In this document: piece by piece, positions 36,237 to 44,897 of the stretch
Numbering within the stretch: the first letter of the stretch is position 1
Layout of the letters: each line of letters begins with the position of its first letter
From: Bacteriovoracaceae bacterium
GTDB lineage: Bacteria > Bdellovibrionota > Bacteriovoracia > Bacteriovoracales > Bacteriovoracaceae
NCBI GenBank assembly: GCA_023137315.1
Contig: JAGLPP010000048.1
Location: 1-56,736 of the forward strand
Reading direction: 5' to 3'
Length of the DNA stretch: 56,736 bases
Notes under the pieces: model-generated
Seen by the model: only the letters and a program-made list of their open reading frames with translations
What the model was told of the DNA's origin: nothing
Database searches by the model: none
Position numbers and translations under genes: made by a program

Positions 36237-36521
36237 ATGGAAAGACTTCTCGATTACACCAAAGCTGCTGATGAGGTTGAGGCCTTCAAGATAGTCAGGG
36301 AAAATATGACGGATGACTATCTTTCACAATTTCATATAGAACATGAGATTTCGTACGATGATAAAAAGAGAACAATGATTGCCTCTGGTCGTGGTTTCAC
36401 GTTGACAGTAATTTTCAAGGAAGAATGGGTTGAATGTGAATTGGATATGTCTTTTCTTCTTAAACCTTTCAAGAGAAAAGTTCTTGATGCTTTGAAGGGG
36501 CAGCTTGAGCAGGTGATTTAA
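36237..36521 (+). CDS. Small protein resembling the PHA-granule system family
   Basis: 94 residues: a short helix, then YDDKKRTMIASGRGFTLTVIF and ELDMSFLLKPFKRKV, a pattern like the small polyhydroxyalkanoic-acid system proteins (PF09650 type), which have a central beta-sheet and a closing helix. The match is by eye only. It lies 9 nt after dut in the same direction. Confidence 0.6.
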   Translation: MERLLDYTKAADEVEAFKIVRENMTDDYLSQFHIEHEISYDDKKRTMIASGRGFTLTVIFKEEWVECELDMSFLLKPFKRKVLDALKGQLEQVI

Positions 36522-36551
36522 TTTCGGCTGCAACTGCTCCGGTTTTCTATT

Positions 36552-37595
36552 TTAATTTGAATTTCCAATTAGTGACAACTGTTTTGTCAGGCAGTGAATT
36601 GCTCCTTGATTAAACATCATATCGTGTATTGGTATGGCAATTACCTGATAACCCAAATCTTTATAGACTTTAATGGCCATTTCATCAAATTTTGCATATT
36701 GAGCGGTATATTCATCTGTTCCATCATCGTATTTAGGAACATAGACTATACCATTAAGTATTAATGAATTTGTATAAGATAATGTCCACGCATTATTGAG
36801 ACTATCTTCGGCATTCATAATTCTAACAACTCTATAGTTTTTTGATATTGTTTTGGCAACTTCATCAAGTACCTTTTTCCTTGATGGATTCTGTGAATCT
36901 GCAACCAACATTGTATCATTTCCCATATACTTCATGAAAATATCAACATGACTCGTTTTTTCGTGTGGTAATATGGGAAGCCAATGCACTTTTTTAATAT
37001 TTAAAATTGTCTTTAACTCATATTCGATTTCTTTTTTTGATAATTTATGATGGTAGGTATTCCATTTAAAAACTTTTTCAGTAATAAAAAGCTGTTGTTC
37101 ATCGTCAACGAGCAGGTTTCCTCCTTCCAGATATAATCTGGATTTTTCCAAGGGGATATCAAGAAGTTTTGCAATTGATTCACCAACATTATTCGCAGTT
37201 TTTCCACTTGCATATTTGAATTGGACAAATTTTTTCTTGCCATTTTGATCAATGACAATTTCTGGAAAAAAGTCTCTCGCCCAATTGCTGTCATTTGGAA
37301 TATCTATAACTTTAAAACGCTCGCTATTGATATCTTCATTAAAATGTTTTTTATAAAACACATCAGATCTTGAAATAATTATTGCTCCGACTTCACTAGG
37401 AAGGTCGGCCAACATTTGTTTATGAAATTTTAAAAGAGGTCGGTAATTATCAATATTTGCAAGAATTAAAATATTTGATTTTTCTGTTTCTGGTATCAGC
37501 CCAGCTTGTTCCTGGCCCTTATCGTAAGCGTATGATGTCGTGTAAAGCAATAACAAGAGTAGTAGATTTAAGTATAATTTATTTTGCAAGTTCAT
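36552..37595 (-). CDS. Exported agmatine/peptidyl-arginine deiminase family protein
   Basis: 347 residues with a signal peptide (Leu-rich, cleavage near SYAYD). The guanidine-hydrolase fold of PF04371 is indicated by NWARDFFP (W105, R107, D108), EGGN (157-160), HVD (H216, D218) and the C-terminal GAIHCLT with catalytic C335. All catalytic residues are present. Cytoplasmic members act on agmatine; exported members include the peptidylarginine deiminase of Porphyromonas. The signal peptide suggests an extracytoplasmic target, possibly arginine side chains or free arginine derivatives. Strong GGAGAG ribosome site. Confidence 0.9.
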   Translation of the reverse strand: MNLQNKLYLNLLLLLLLYTTSYAYDKGQEQAGLIPETEKSNILILANIDNYRPLLKFHKQMLADLPSEVGAIIISRSDVFYKKHFNEDINSERFKVIDIPNDSNWARDFFPEIVIDQNGKKKFVQFKYASGKTANNVGESIAKLLDIPLEKSRLYLEGGNLLVDDEQQLFITEKVFKWNTYHHKLSKKEIEYELKTILNIKKVHWLPILPHEKTSHVDIFMKYMGNDTMLVADSQNPSRKKVLDEVAKTISKNYRVVRIMNAEDSLNNAWTLSYTNSLILNGIVYVPKYDDGTDEYTAQYAKFDEMAIKVYKDLGYQVIAIPIHDMMFNQGAIHCLTKQLSLIGNSN

Positions 37596-37871
37596 AACTT
37601 CTCTCCGTTCACCAAATTAATCGTTTTGTGATGATTTTTTATATCATGCTTTTTAAGATAGACAACAATATAGAATCAGGTGTGTATTGTTTTTAGAATC
37701 AGTACTGTTTTTAGGCCAGTATGCTTGCAAGGAAGGGGGGACGCTACACAAAACCTATATACGTGGTACCACTCAACTTTTGACGCATTTTTCTGCTAAA
37801 TAAACCATGTCATTTTTACTAAACATGTTGACTTGGAAGAAGTTAATCCACTCGCTCTTTATGTCACTTTT
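37596..37871. other. Intergenic region with a 10-bp palindrome
   Basis: 276 nt without a supported gene. It holds a perfect palindrome GTGGTACCAC (37763-37772) and an imperfect tandem duplication starting TAGAATCAG at 37671 and 37694. Either could be regulatory; no protein or RNA gene is recognised. Confidence 0.4.
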
Positions 37872-39083
37872 TCATTGGCCCCGTATTTTCTTCAGATCAA
37901 CAATTATCGCACCTATCTCTTCTTTTTTCGATTTTTCGGGAAATAATTTCTGCATTTTTTCAAAATCCTTAATAGCAAGTCCGTATTTTTTCAAAGCATA
38001 ATATGCCTTTCCTCTTTCAAACAGTATTTCAAAATCACCAGGAACAGTATTTAAAATATACGTATAATCTCCAATCGCTTTAAGATGATTCTTAATCAAG
38101 GAATAGGCTATCCCTCTATTTTTATAAGCATTGGTATAATTGTTCTTTAAATGAATTGCCTCAGAGAAAGAGGATATTGCTTCATTAAATTTTCCAATAT
38201 CCAAAAAAATATTCCCCAAATTATAGTGTGTACGAAAAAGGTTGGGACGAATAGAAATCGATTTTTTGTAAGCCTCTACGGCCTCACTTCTTTTACCGAG
38301 CCTGCGATATGCCAGTCCCATGGTTGAATGTGCATGGGAAGATTCGGGATATAATCGCACACCTTCTTTTGCATCCTTAAATGATTTATTCAATTCCCCC
38401 AGCACCCCGTTTATATAAGACCTATTAATGAATGCTTCTCCATTGTCTCTATTATACTTAATTGCTTTGTTGCAAAATTTTATCCCACCTTGAAATAATT
38501 TTTTATATCCTGCCAATAAACAAGCATTCGAGTAAATACTTGAAACAAGCTGTTCTTTTGATGCTTGTACAAATTTAATTTTCCCGGGATCAAGGTATAG
38601 AAGTTTGGCGATATTATTATCTGAAAGGTTTTTTCCATTCAGCGTTGTTTCAATGTTTTGTTTTTTATATTTTAAATAAATATGTCCTGGAATCAGGATT
38701 GGCTGAAACTCAACCCCAAGTCTGTTGCCCAAAGATAAAAATAATATGGAATAACTAAAACAGTTTCCAGTTCCTTGATCCAGCAACACGTTAAGTAATC
38801 CCTCTTCTTCCAAAATTGTCGGTTTTTTATCTACATTTTCAGGAATTGAATAAATATGTTTAATAATGGTATCAACGATTTTTTCCTTGCCTGCATTATT
38901 CGCTTTTATATTCTTTGCTAATTTATCCATCCTTTGAAGATATGTTTTATTATTAATGGAAAATCCCAGTTCTTTTGCAATTTCCAATGCGATAATTTCA
39001 ATATTTTCAAATCTGGTTTTGGCAATGCCATTATCGCAAAAAACAATAAGCAAAAATACAAATGTAAATATCTTGTTTAACAT
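37872..39083 (-). CDS. Exported transglutaminase-like / TPR protein
   Basis: 403 residues from the ATG at 39083, whose product begins with a clear signal peptide (MLNKIFTFVFLLIVFCDNG); an upstream ATG at 39137 would add a charged head before it and is rejected. Residues about 80-150 carry QGTGNCFSYSILFLSL and PGHIYLKY, the Cys and His arrangement of the SirB1/transglutaminase-like fold. From about residue 210 follow five or more TPR units (for example AHSTMGLAYRRLGKRSEAVEA). Periplasmic. A Cys-His protease-like or amidating function is possible, the substrate is unknown. Confidence 0.82.
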   Translation of the reverse strand: MLNKIFTFVFLLIVFCDNGIAKTRFENIEIIALEIAKELGFSINNKTYLQRMDKLAKNIKANNAGKEKIVDTIIKHIYSIPENVDKKPTILEEEGLLNVLLDQGTGNCFSYSILFLSLGNRLGVEFQPILIPGHIYLKYKKQNIETTLNGKNLSDNNIAKLLYLDPGKIKFVQASKEQLVSSIYSNACLLAGYKKLFQGGIKFCNKAIKYNRDNGEAFINRSYINGVLGELNKSFKDAKEGVRLYPESSHAHSTMGLAYRRLGKRSEAVEAYKKSISIRPNLFRTHYNLGNIFLDIGKFNEAISSFSEAIHLKNNYTNAYKNRGIAYSLIKNHLKAIGDYTYILNTVPGDFEILFERGKAYYALKKYGLAIKDFEKMQKLFPEKSKKEEIGAIIVDLKKIRGQ

Positions 39084-39402
39084 GGCCCTGCCCCTATTCT
39101 CTGAACGTCTTTTGTTTGAGATATTTATGTTTAGCAAATCAATTACACTTTTCCTAGTGCGTTAAAAAAGAAACGCCCTTGATTTTTAAGATAAGCCGTG
39201 GCCCTAAGTTTACAGCATCGGCAACTTTTTATTACGTTACTGTAAAATAAATTCAAAGTAGCTTAAACAAAAAAGCACATAGAAATCGAGCACTTACGCA
39301 ACTTGCAAAAAACTACCCAGATGATGCCTATGAAAAAATAGAGCGACGTGGCAAATTTGCTGCATAGAATTAACCGCATAGCAACTCAAAGGAGAAAAGC
39401 TT
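39084..39402. other. Intergenic region with a possible coding remnant
   Basis: 319 nt between divergent genes. One 38-codon stop-to-stop frame (39251-39367) without a start codon reads as protein-like (ending LAKNYPDDAYEKIERRGKFAA). It may be the tail of a lost gene. No promoter is convincing. Confidence 0.3.
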
Positions 39403-39801
39403 ATGAAAAAATTAATTTTGGCACTTATGTTTTCTGTGATTACGTTTCAATCCGTATCCCATGCATATGTTATCAGTATGATTCCATATTGTATTGTTAA
39501 CAACTTTCCGCATGATGAGTGCGACTTGAAACCAGATCTGGCAATATTCATACCACCATTTATTCTTCTTTTGCCATTTGCTATTTTAGCAGATAATGAG
39601 AATAAAACTTCCGAGATTGATACCAAAGAGCTTCTTGATCAAGGATATTCCAAAGAAGAAATTCAAGAAATTGCCGTTTCTTGGAATGATTTGAAAGATG
39701 AACTTAGAGAGAATTATAGCAAAGAAGAATTGAAACAAATGAGTATTTCCGAGTTTTCGGAGATTACTTCCAACTATCTATCACTTACAAGTTTGAATTA
39801 A
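39403..39801 (+). CDS. Small exported protein, unknown
   Basis: 132 residues: signal peptide (MKKLILALMFSVITFQSVSHA), two cysteines (IPYC, DECD), a hydrophobic stretch PPFILLLPFAILA, then a charged helical tail with two near-identical YSKEE motifs (GYSKEEIQE and NYSKEELKQ). AAAGGAGAAAAG gives a strong ribosome site. It stands first in a row of same-direction genes. Family not recognised. Confidence 0.75.
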   Translation: MKKLILALMFSVITFQSVSHAYVISMIPYCIVNNFPHDECDLKPDLAIFIPPFILLLPFAILADNENKTSEIDTKELLDQGYSKEEIQEIAVSWNDLKDELRENYSKEELKQMSISEFSEITSNYLSLTSLN

Positions 39802-39803
39802 AA

Positions 39804-40430
39804 ATGAAAGTATTACTGCTTATCATATTAATTATCATTTCAACTTCGGTTACAGCGAAAGAGAGAACACAGGCATCTGTCTGTATTCTCTCTTTCTTTA
39901 AAAAACAATCGAGAGAGCACAGGCTTGTATTAAAGGTATTTAAAAACCATAAATATTCAAGGATTGTTTTGATTGAAAGTACAAAAGATATTGAAAAATG
40001 CTTTAAAGACACTTATGAGGAAATCATATGGGTTGGACACACCACCTCTAATATCTTTGCAGATGGCACTCCCCAGTTTGTCTATTATAAAGGAAAAAAA
40101 TCAGTACCTATCTACGGTAGAGTTTATCAAAATCTTTTGAAAATGCTATACCTGCAGGCGCGCGAGGGCCGTATTACAAAAAAATTCAGAATAGCAGGCT
40201 GTGGTGTAGGGGCTTTTTCAAAAGGGAGAATCTACAATTTTTTAGAAGAGCTAAATAAATTGGGGGTTGAAATTGAGATTTCACCGACAAGACCTATTTT
40301 GTCAGCAATTGCCGGGCACCCGGTAACTTCATTGAGAGGATCGTGGCTTGTTAAAAGTGCGGATTGCAATGATGGCACGAAATGGGGACGTAGAAAGAGC
40401 ATGTATTGTCCAGCGGATTTCAACCAGTAA
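39804..40430 (+). CDS. Exported protein with caspase-fold-like His...Cys arrangement
   Basis: 208 residues with a signal peptide (MKVLLLIILIIISTSVTA). A hydrophobic strand ends in IIWVGHT, and after an insertion another strand ends in IAGCGVGAFSKG, followed by a helix and GVEIEISPTRPI...AGHPV. This strand-His then strand-Cys order resembles clan CD peptidases and CHAT-like domains, where the pair is the catalytic dyad. The similarity is by pattern only. Begins 2 nt after the upstream stop, so co-translated. Confidence 0.75.
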   Translation: MKVLLLIILIIISTSVTAKERTQASVCILSFFKKQSREHRLVLKVFKNHKYSRIVLIESTKDIEKCFKDTYEEIIWVGHTTSNIFADGTPQFVYYKGKKSVPIYGRVYQNLLKMLYLQAREGRITKKFRIAGCGVGAFSKGRIYNFLEELNKLGVEIEISPTRPILSAIAGHPVTSLRGSWLVKSADCNDGTKWGRRKSMYCPADFNQ

Positions 40431-40470
40431 ATATAATAAAGAGATTAACCCTTATTGCCGAGAAGTAGAT

Positions 40471-41604
40471 GTGAAAGCTCCAAATAACGATAACCTGGTT
40501 CAAATATTCAATGCAAATTTAGATAATCTTTTTTCATTATCTACAACATTAATGGAGAGAACCAGAGAGAGTATGTATGTCGAGGTTTTGATCAATTATC
40601 TTCAAAAAGATATTAATAAGCTAAGGCTTGTTGTTGATAAGATTTCAAGTGAAGCTTCTCTTCAAGATTATGAAATTATCAGTTCAATCTCCAATCTGAG
40701 ATACAAAATTGCAAGTAAGAGTTATTGTGCAAATGATATTGAAAAAACTCTTGCGATTGTTGATGGATTTCCTGTTTGGAAGGGAGATGTATACATGGTT
40801 TGTGCATATGCCTATGCACGACTTGATAAGCATGTTAAGTCTAAAATTCTTTTTAAAAAAGCCTTCAACGCATTAAATGGAATTGGAGCAAAGAGACGTG
40901 CTCTTCTTGCTCTTCAAAACTATATAGTTGCAGAAAGTAATATCTATGATGGAAAAAAACTGATAGGTGAATATAAACATCTCATTCGCAAGGCAATTCA
41001 ATTTGGATATCCCACCATTGCGGCCGGTGGCTATCTTAATCTCTCCAGACAGTTTCAGAAGCACGGTGCAATAAGGACGGCATTAAAAAATATTGAAAAA
41101 GCAGAATATCTGATTGATGAGGATAGTGGAATTCTTCAATATTATTTAATTCTTTCTCATAAGTGTCACCTTCTCATTCAGTTAAATCGAAAGGATGAGG
41201 CGAGAATACTTATTGATGAACTTACTCATAATAACCACAAAGAGATCATTGAGAATGTAAAATTCCTGGAATCATTAATTTGTGATGATGGAAATAAACT
41301 TGAAAAATTGAATTTAAATTCCATGGTAGACTCATGGAAGGAGAGAGTTACATCTAAAAAAGAGATAAAATTGGGAAAATTAGAGGAAAAACTTATTGAG
41401 TTTATATCTGAATCGCCACGAACCAAAATTGAAATTATCTCTCATCTATATGGACAAAATTTGGATTATGTGGTTTTGGATAATCGATTTAAAAACCTGA
41501 TTGGACGTTTTAGAAAGAAGGTTCCAGATCTTATTGTTTTCGAGGATGAGAAATATAGAATATCAGATACAATGTTTTTGAAGGAGCTTGGAAGTGAAGT
41601 TTAG
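40471..41604 (+). CDS. TPR-like protein with C-terminal winged helix
   Basis: 377 residues from GTG at 40471. An in-frame start at 40348 would run inside the upstream gene; the GTG has only a weak GAGAAG ahead, so the start is uncertain. The body is helical with repeat pairs (for example AYARLDKHVKSKILFKKAF and RALLALQNYIVAESNIYDG). The last 65 residues, from LEEKLIEFISESPRTK to FEDEKYRIS, look like a winged-helix DNA-binding domain of the kind found in some TPR regulators. No signal peptide: a cytoplasmic regulator among exported proteins. Confidence 0.72.
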   Translation: MKAPNNDNLVQIFNANLDNLFSLSTTLMERTRESMYVEVLINYLQKDINKLRLVVDKISSEASLQDYEIISSISNLRYKIASKSYCANDIEKTLAIVDGFPVWKGDVYMVCAYAYARLDKHVKSKILFKKAFNALNGIGAKRRALLALQNYIVAESNIYDGKKLIGEYKHLIRKAIQFGYPTIAAGGYLNLSRQFQKHGAIRTALKNIEKAEYLIDEDSGILQYYLILSHKCHLLIQLNRKDEARILIDELTHNNHKEIIENVKFLESLICDDGNKLEKLNLNSMVDSWKERVTSKKEIKLGKLEEKLIEFISESPRTKIEIISHLYGQNLDYVVLDNRFKNLIGRFRKKVPDLIVFEDEKYRISDTMFLKELGSEV

Positions 41605-42148
41605 ATTGTTGATTTTTACCACTGTATTATTTTGTACAATTAACGTTGTTGCCAACAGTGGAGAATATAGCTGGAATCTTCCATATGTCTGTTCAGATTA
41701 TGAACTTAATGGGATAAAAAAAAGATCCTGTTCAGAAGGTGCAGTAATTGCTCTTTCCACAAAAAGATCCAGAAGACTAATGTGCCAATTTGGAAAACAT
41801 ACATTCGAAAACAACAACTGCCGTTATTTTGTTATTACAACGACTCATCAAAGCAAAGGCAAAAATGATTATCTATGCTTTGGCTCCAGAAAATGTAAAA
41901 AAAGCAACTCACTTGAGGTTAAAAATAAAATAGTTGATAACCTGAATGATGTGATGCTTGTTGAATTCAGACCCAAAACGACAGAAACGGGTTATTTTGC
42001 CTCGGCCATAAAAGATAGAGGATCATACCATTTTGTTGCAAAAGGAACGATAGAGGGTGATGAAATTCTTCCATCGTCTTCGACAAAATATACATATCGC
42101 TTACATACAGAAAAATCAACGTTCTCCACGGCACATCACGAGATGTAA
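41594..42148 (+). pseudogene. 5' part of an exported gene, apparently frameshifted
   Basis: GTG at 41594 is 7 nt after AAGGAG and opens with a signal peptide (MKFRLLIFTTVLFCTINVVA); the start lies inside the end of the previous gene. Several cysteines occur (VCSDYEL, RSCSEG, LMCQF, NNCRYF, LCFGSRKC). The frame ends at 42148, but from about 42115 the next frame carries a smooth protein-like run (NVLHGTSRDVIFFGDSAES) into the downstream ORF. A one-base shift at the A-run 42111-42115 would join them into about 623 residues. Mutation, sequencing error or programmed slippage cannot be told apart. Confidence 0.6.
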
Positions 42149-43464
42149 TATTTTTTGGAGATTCAGCTGAATCCATGGGGCCAGGTTCATTTTTGAATCC
42201 TCTGGCCAGACCGTTTATACCTCTTCGACGAGATATAAAAGGAAAGAAGATTGCTTTTAAAGATACAATAAAGAAAATGCATGCAAAAAAACTACTTTTT
42301 TCAGGAAAATTTAATCTTCCTGCATATCTGACAGTTGGCGCCAGCGGTGCACCGTTAATGAGGTATATTGGACATTCAACACACGATATTCAGGGAGTAG
42401 GATTGAGTAGAAGCACAGTGGTGGAAAGCTCTCTGTTTTCCGACCGAAAAGTTCTTGATACCCTTATAAGCGAATATCTGAAAAAATATCCAAACAATGC
42501 AAGTTCAAAAAAAAGTGATGATAAGATTAAACATGCCATTGGTGATGTTAAGTGGAATCTTTATCAGGACGGTAGTTATGGACAGGTTATAGAACTTTCA
42601 GAAAAATTTAAAAATATATTAGGCTGCAACAATCTGTCTTTTGGTAACAATAGAAAGAAAAGAGATGAATATCGTCAATCAGGAGATGATTACTTGGATT
42701 CAGGGGATGATTATCTGGATTCTGAAGATAACGCAAAATATAATAATAAAAAGAAAAAATCACCAATAAAAAAAATAAATAAAGAAGTGATTATCAAACT
42801 TTCCGGGAAGCCTGGACTTTATCTGGATTCTAAAAATATTTTTGGATTTGTTATTAAGAAAAAATGGAGAAAAGGAAAACCCATTAATATTTATGCAAAT
42901 AATGAATCAATTTACATGCTCCAGGAGCTTGTTGGAAAGTATAATATAAAACCTATATACGCTTATAGTGACATAAGCGAGGATAAGGTTGAACCTTTAA
43001 ATCTTTTTAATATGCGATATCCTGTAAAAGATTCCATACCACCAAAAGCTGAGAAGATTTGTAATGGAAAGATGGAAATATGTACTACTTTAAAAGTAAA
43101 TAAAAAGAATCAAGAAATTGAAATTATCATAGAGGGAATAGGGGGAAACAGAATAAGCAAAAAAATTATTCTTGATAAATATGGACATGTAAAAGATAAA
43201 AAGCAGAATTATTTCTCACCATGGTTAATGGTTAAAGGTGATAATGAAAATTACCTGATAGATATAAAGGGACTCTATTTCCTGGATATCAATACAGTAA
43301 CCTATCCACTAGTAAAAGAAAAAAAGTATTCACGTTCTAAAAAGATGGAAATAGTGAGAAGTAAAAATAATAGTAGACTTTTAATCTCTAAACGAAAGTT
43401 TGGCGAAAAACTTGGTGCTTCTCCAGAAAATTTTTCATTTCAATACGCTGAAGGTAGTAGATGA
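42115..43464 (+). pseudogene. 3' part of the frameshifted exported gene
   Basis: An in-frame ATG exists at 42175, but the frame reads as coding before it, with no ribosome site at 42175. Visible: FFGDSAES, a basic segment, PAYLTVGASGAPLMRYIGHSTHDIQG, a highly charged middle, and a tail rich in Lys/Ile. The gene family is not recognised. The middle includes a tandem SGDDYLD repeat. The FFGDS motif might recall SGNH hydrolases, but the rest of that family's signature is not evident. Confidence 0.6.
42679..42720 (+). repeat. Tandem 21-bp repeat (SGDDYLD x2)
   Basis: Units 42679-42699 and 42700-42720 differ at only two bases and encode SGDDYLD twice; a third partial unit follows (SED). Recent slippage in a coding linker. 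Confidence 0.75.
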
Positions 43465-43522
43465 AATGGAATTTATTGCCCATGTTATACAGATCGCATT
43501 TCAGTAAATAACTTTTCCAGAT

Positions 43523-43813
43523 ATGCCGATACCCATTATGAGCACAACGCTCTTTCCGAGGGGGGTTGCCAAAGTGAATATTTTAGGCGGTATCGCTGAG
43601 ACAGGCAATTGGGGAGGAATTCCGATTCTTTTGATTCTTGCGACGATCAGGATCTATCTTGAGGTGATTGGTTTTGATTTCAATGAATTGCCTCTGACAA
43701 AACTTGTGGCAGGACGGGCCGGAGCTGATTTTTCCGGCAATTTTCACAAAATGGGCCTTGTCTTTTCTGTTGGTTATATTGTTTTTTTTGCGCCATTTTA
43801 TCTTCTGGCCTGA
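43523..43813 (+). CDS. Small hydrophobic protein, doubtful or gene remnant
   Basis: 96 residues with two hydrophobic stretches (GGIPILLILATIRIYL and GLVFSVGYIVFFAPFYLLA). Neither ATG (43523 or 43538) has a ribosome site, and a stop lies 15 nt upstream of the first. It could be the C-terminus of a truncated membrane protein. It ends 8 nt from the convergent App1-type gene. Codon use resembles the core genes more than the AT-rich island before it. Confidence 0.35.
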   Translation: MPIPIMSTTLFPRGVAKVNILGGIAETGNWGGIPILLILATIRIYLEVIGFDFNELPLTKLVAGRAGADFSGNFHKMGLVFSVGYIVFFAPFYLLA

Positions 43814-43821
43814 ATTATAAT

Positions 43822-44892
43822 TTAAAAAAATGTTTCAACGAGATTCTGTTTTGATCGTAAAAAAGAAAATGGCAATTTCATATCTTCGTCGTTTTTGGTT
43901 TTTCTGATAAGGATTTTTATCTTTGTGTTTATCTTTGATTTTTGGAGAAGCGATTTTACCTGATACATTTTTCCCAAAAAGTATGAATGTTGTTTTCCGC
44001 GTAATTTAAAAATTCGATGATGTCTTATTTCATTCCAGATTTGCCATGGGTCCGGTCGATCCTGGAGAATACATGCGAATGTCATGTAAATGATTGGATC
44101 TGATTCATAATCATCGCCAACCAGAACGATCTCTTCAGGAACGCCAGTCATAAGTATAATGTCGAAGAGGTGCCCGAGCTTATACGGACCCTGGGATTTT
44201 ATGTCTTTCGGGGAAAGATGGCCTTCCGAGATTGAAAGGAAGTGACGATAATCCTTTAAAAAGATGCTGGCATCGTAGATACCGTTACGATAAAGCCAGT
44301 CCCGGATGGTATTTTCGTAAAAATGAGGGGAGGCGGAAACAATAAAAGGATGAAACCCATTATTGATATATCCCATCATGATGTCCATGCTTTTTTTTAC
44401 TGTGGGATATGATTCAAGCGGATGAGTAAGGGAGTAGTAGATATCACCCGGGGTTGATGAACGGGTATCCACAAGGGTTTTGTCAAGATCGGAAATAATG
44501 ATTTTTTTTGGAGCGGCAAGCGTGGTTGGAAGATATGTTCCAAGTAGTAATTCAACGCCTTCAAGTCTGCTTGTTTCAAAAACTTGAAGTGATTTTATAG
44601 CTGTTCCTTTATTCTCAATTGGGATTTTAAAGGAAAAATTACCGAATGAATCGGAAGTATACGATTTTGTGAAAATCTCCTTATGGTGATGATTGTATGC
44701 ACGGATTTTTAACATGAATTCGTGTGCCCATAGCAGGCTGATGGATTTTACAGGCCGTGATGGTTTAAATTGATATTTTTCAGGATGGTGCCAGGTGTGG
44801 AAATTACTGTCCGAAAGTGAAATAGAGGTCCTGATACTTATGAACTCGTTGGTTTTGAGTGCCAGAAAATGTACAGGATATGGTCTTTTCAA
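43822..44892 (-). CDS. App1-type (DUF2183) HAD-like phosphatase
   Basis: 356 residues. Residues 1-125 are an N-terminal beta domain. Then the HAD-type motif SDLDKTLVDT (D135, D137), VSASPHF (motif II), PYKLGHLFDI (Lys) and LVGDDYESDP (motif IV) give the catalytic set of the App1/DUF2183 family, known in yeast as phosphatidate phosphatase. TTG start with GAAGG ahead. Last gene in a run with the Hsp20 fusion (5-nt gap). No signal peptide; substrate unknown. Confidence 0.85.
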   Translation of the reverse strand: MKRPYPVHFLALKTNEFISIRTSISLSDSNFHTWHHPEKYQFKPSRPVKSISLLWAHEFMLKIRAYNHHHKEIFTKSYTSDSFGNFSFKIPIENKGTAIKSLQVFETSRLEGVELLLGTYLPTTLAAPKKIIISDLDKTLVDTRSSTPGDIYYSLTHPLESYPTVKKSMDIMMGYINNGFHPFIVSASPHFYENTIRDWLYRNGIYDASIFLKDYRHFLSISEGHLSPKDIKSQGPYKLGHLFDIILMTGVPEEIVLVGDDYESDPIIYMTFACILQDRPDPWQIWNEIRHHRIFKLRGKQHSYFLGKMYQVKSLLQKSKINTKIKILIRKTKNDEDMKLPFSFLRSKQNLVETFF

Positions 44893-44897
44893 TTTTT

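Noticed and set aside
42111-42115. Programmed -1 frameshift site
   Set aside because: Only five A and no classic A-AAA-AAG heptamer or clear downstream stem; kept as an apparent frameshift rather than a recoding claim.
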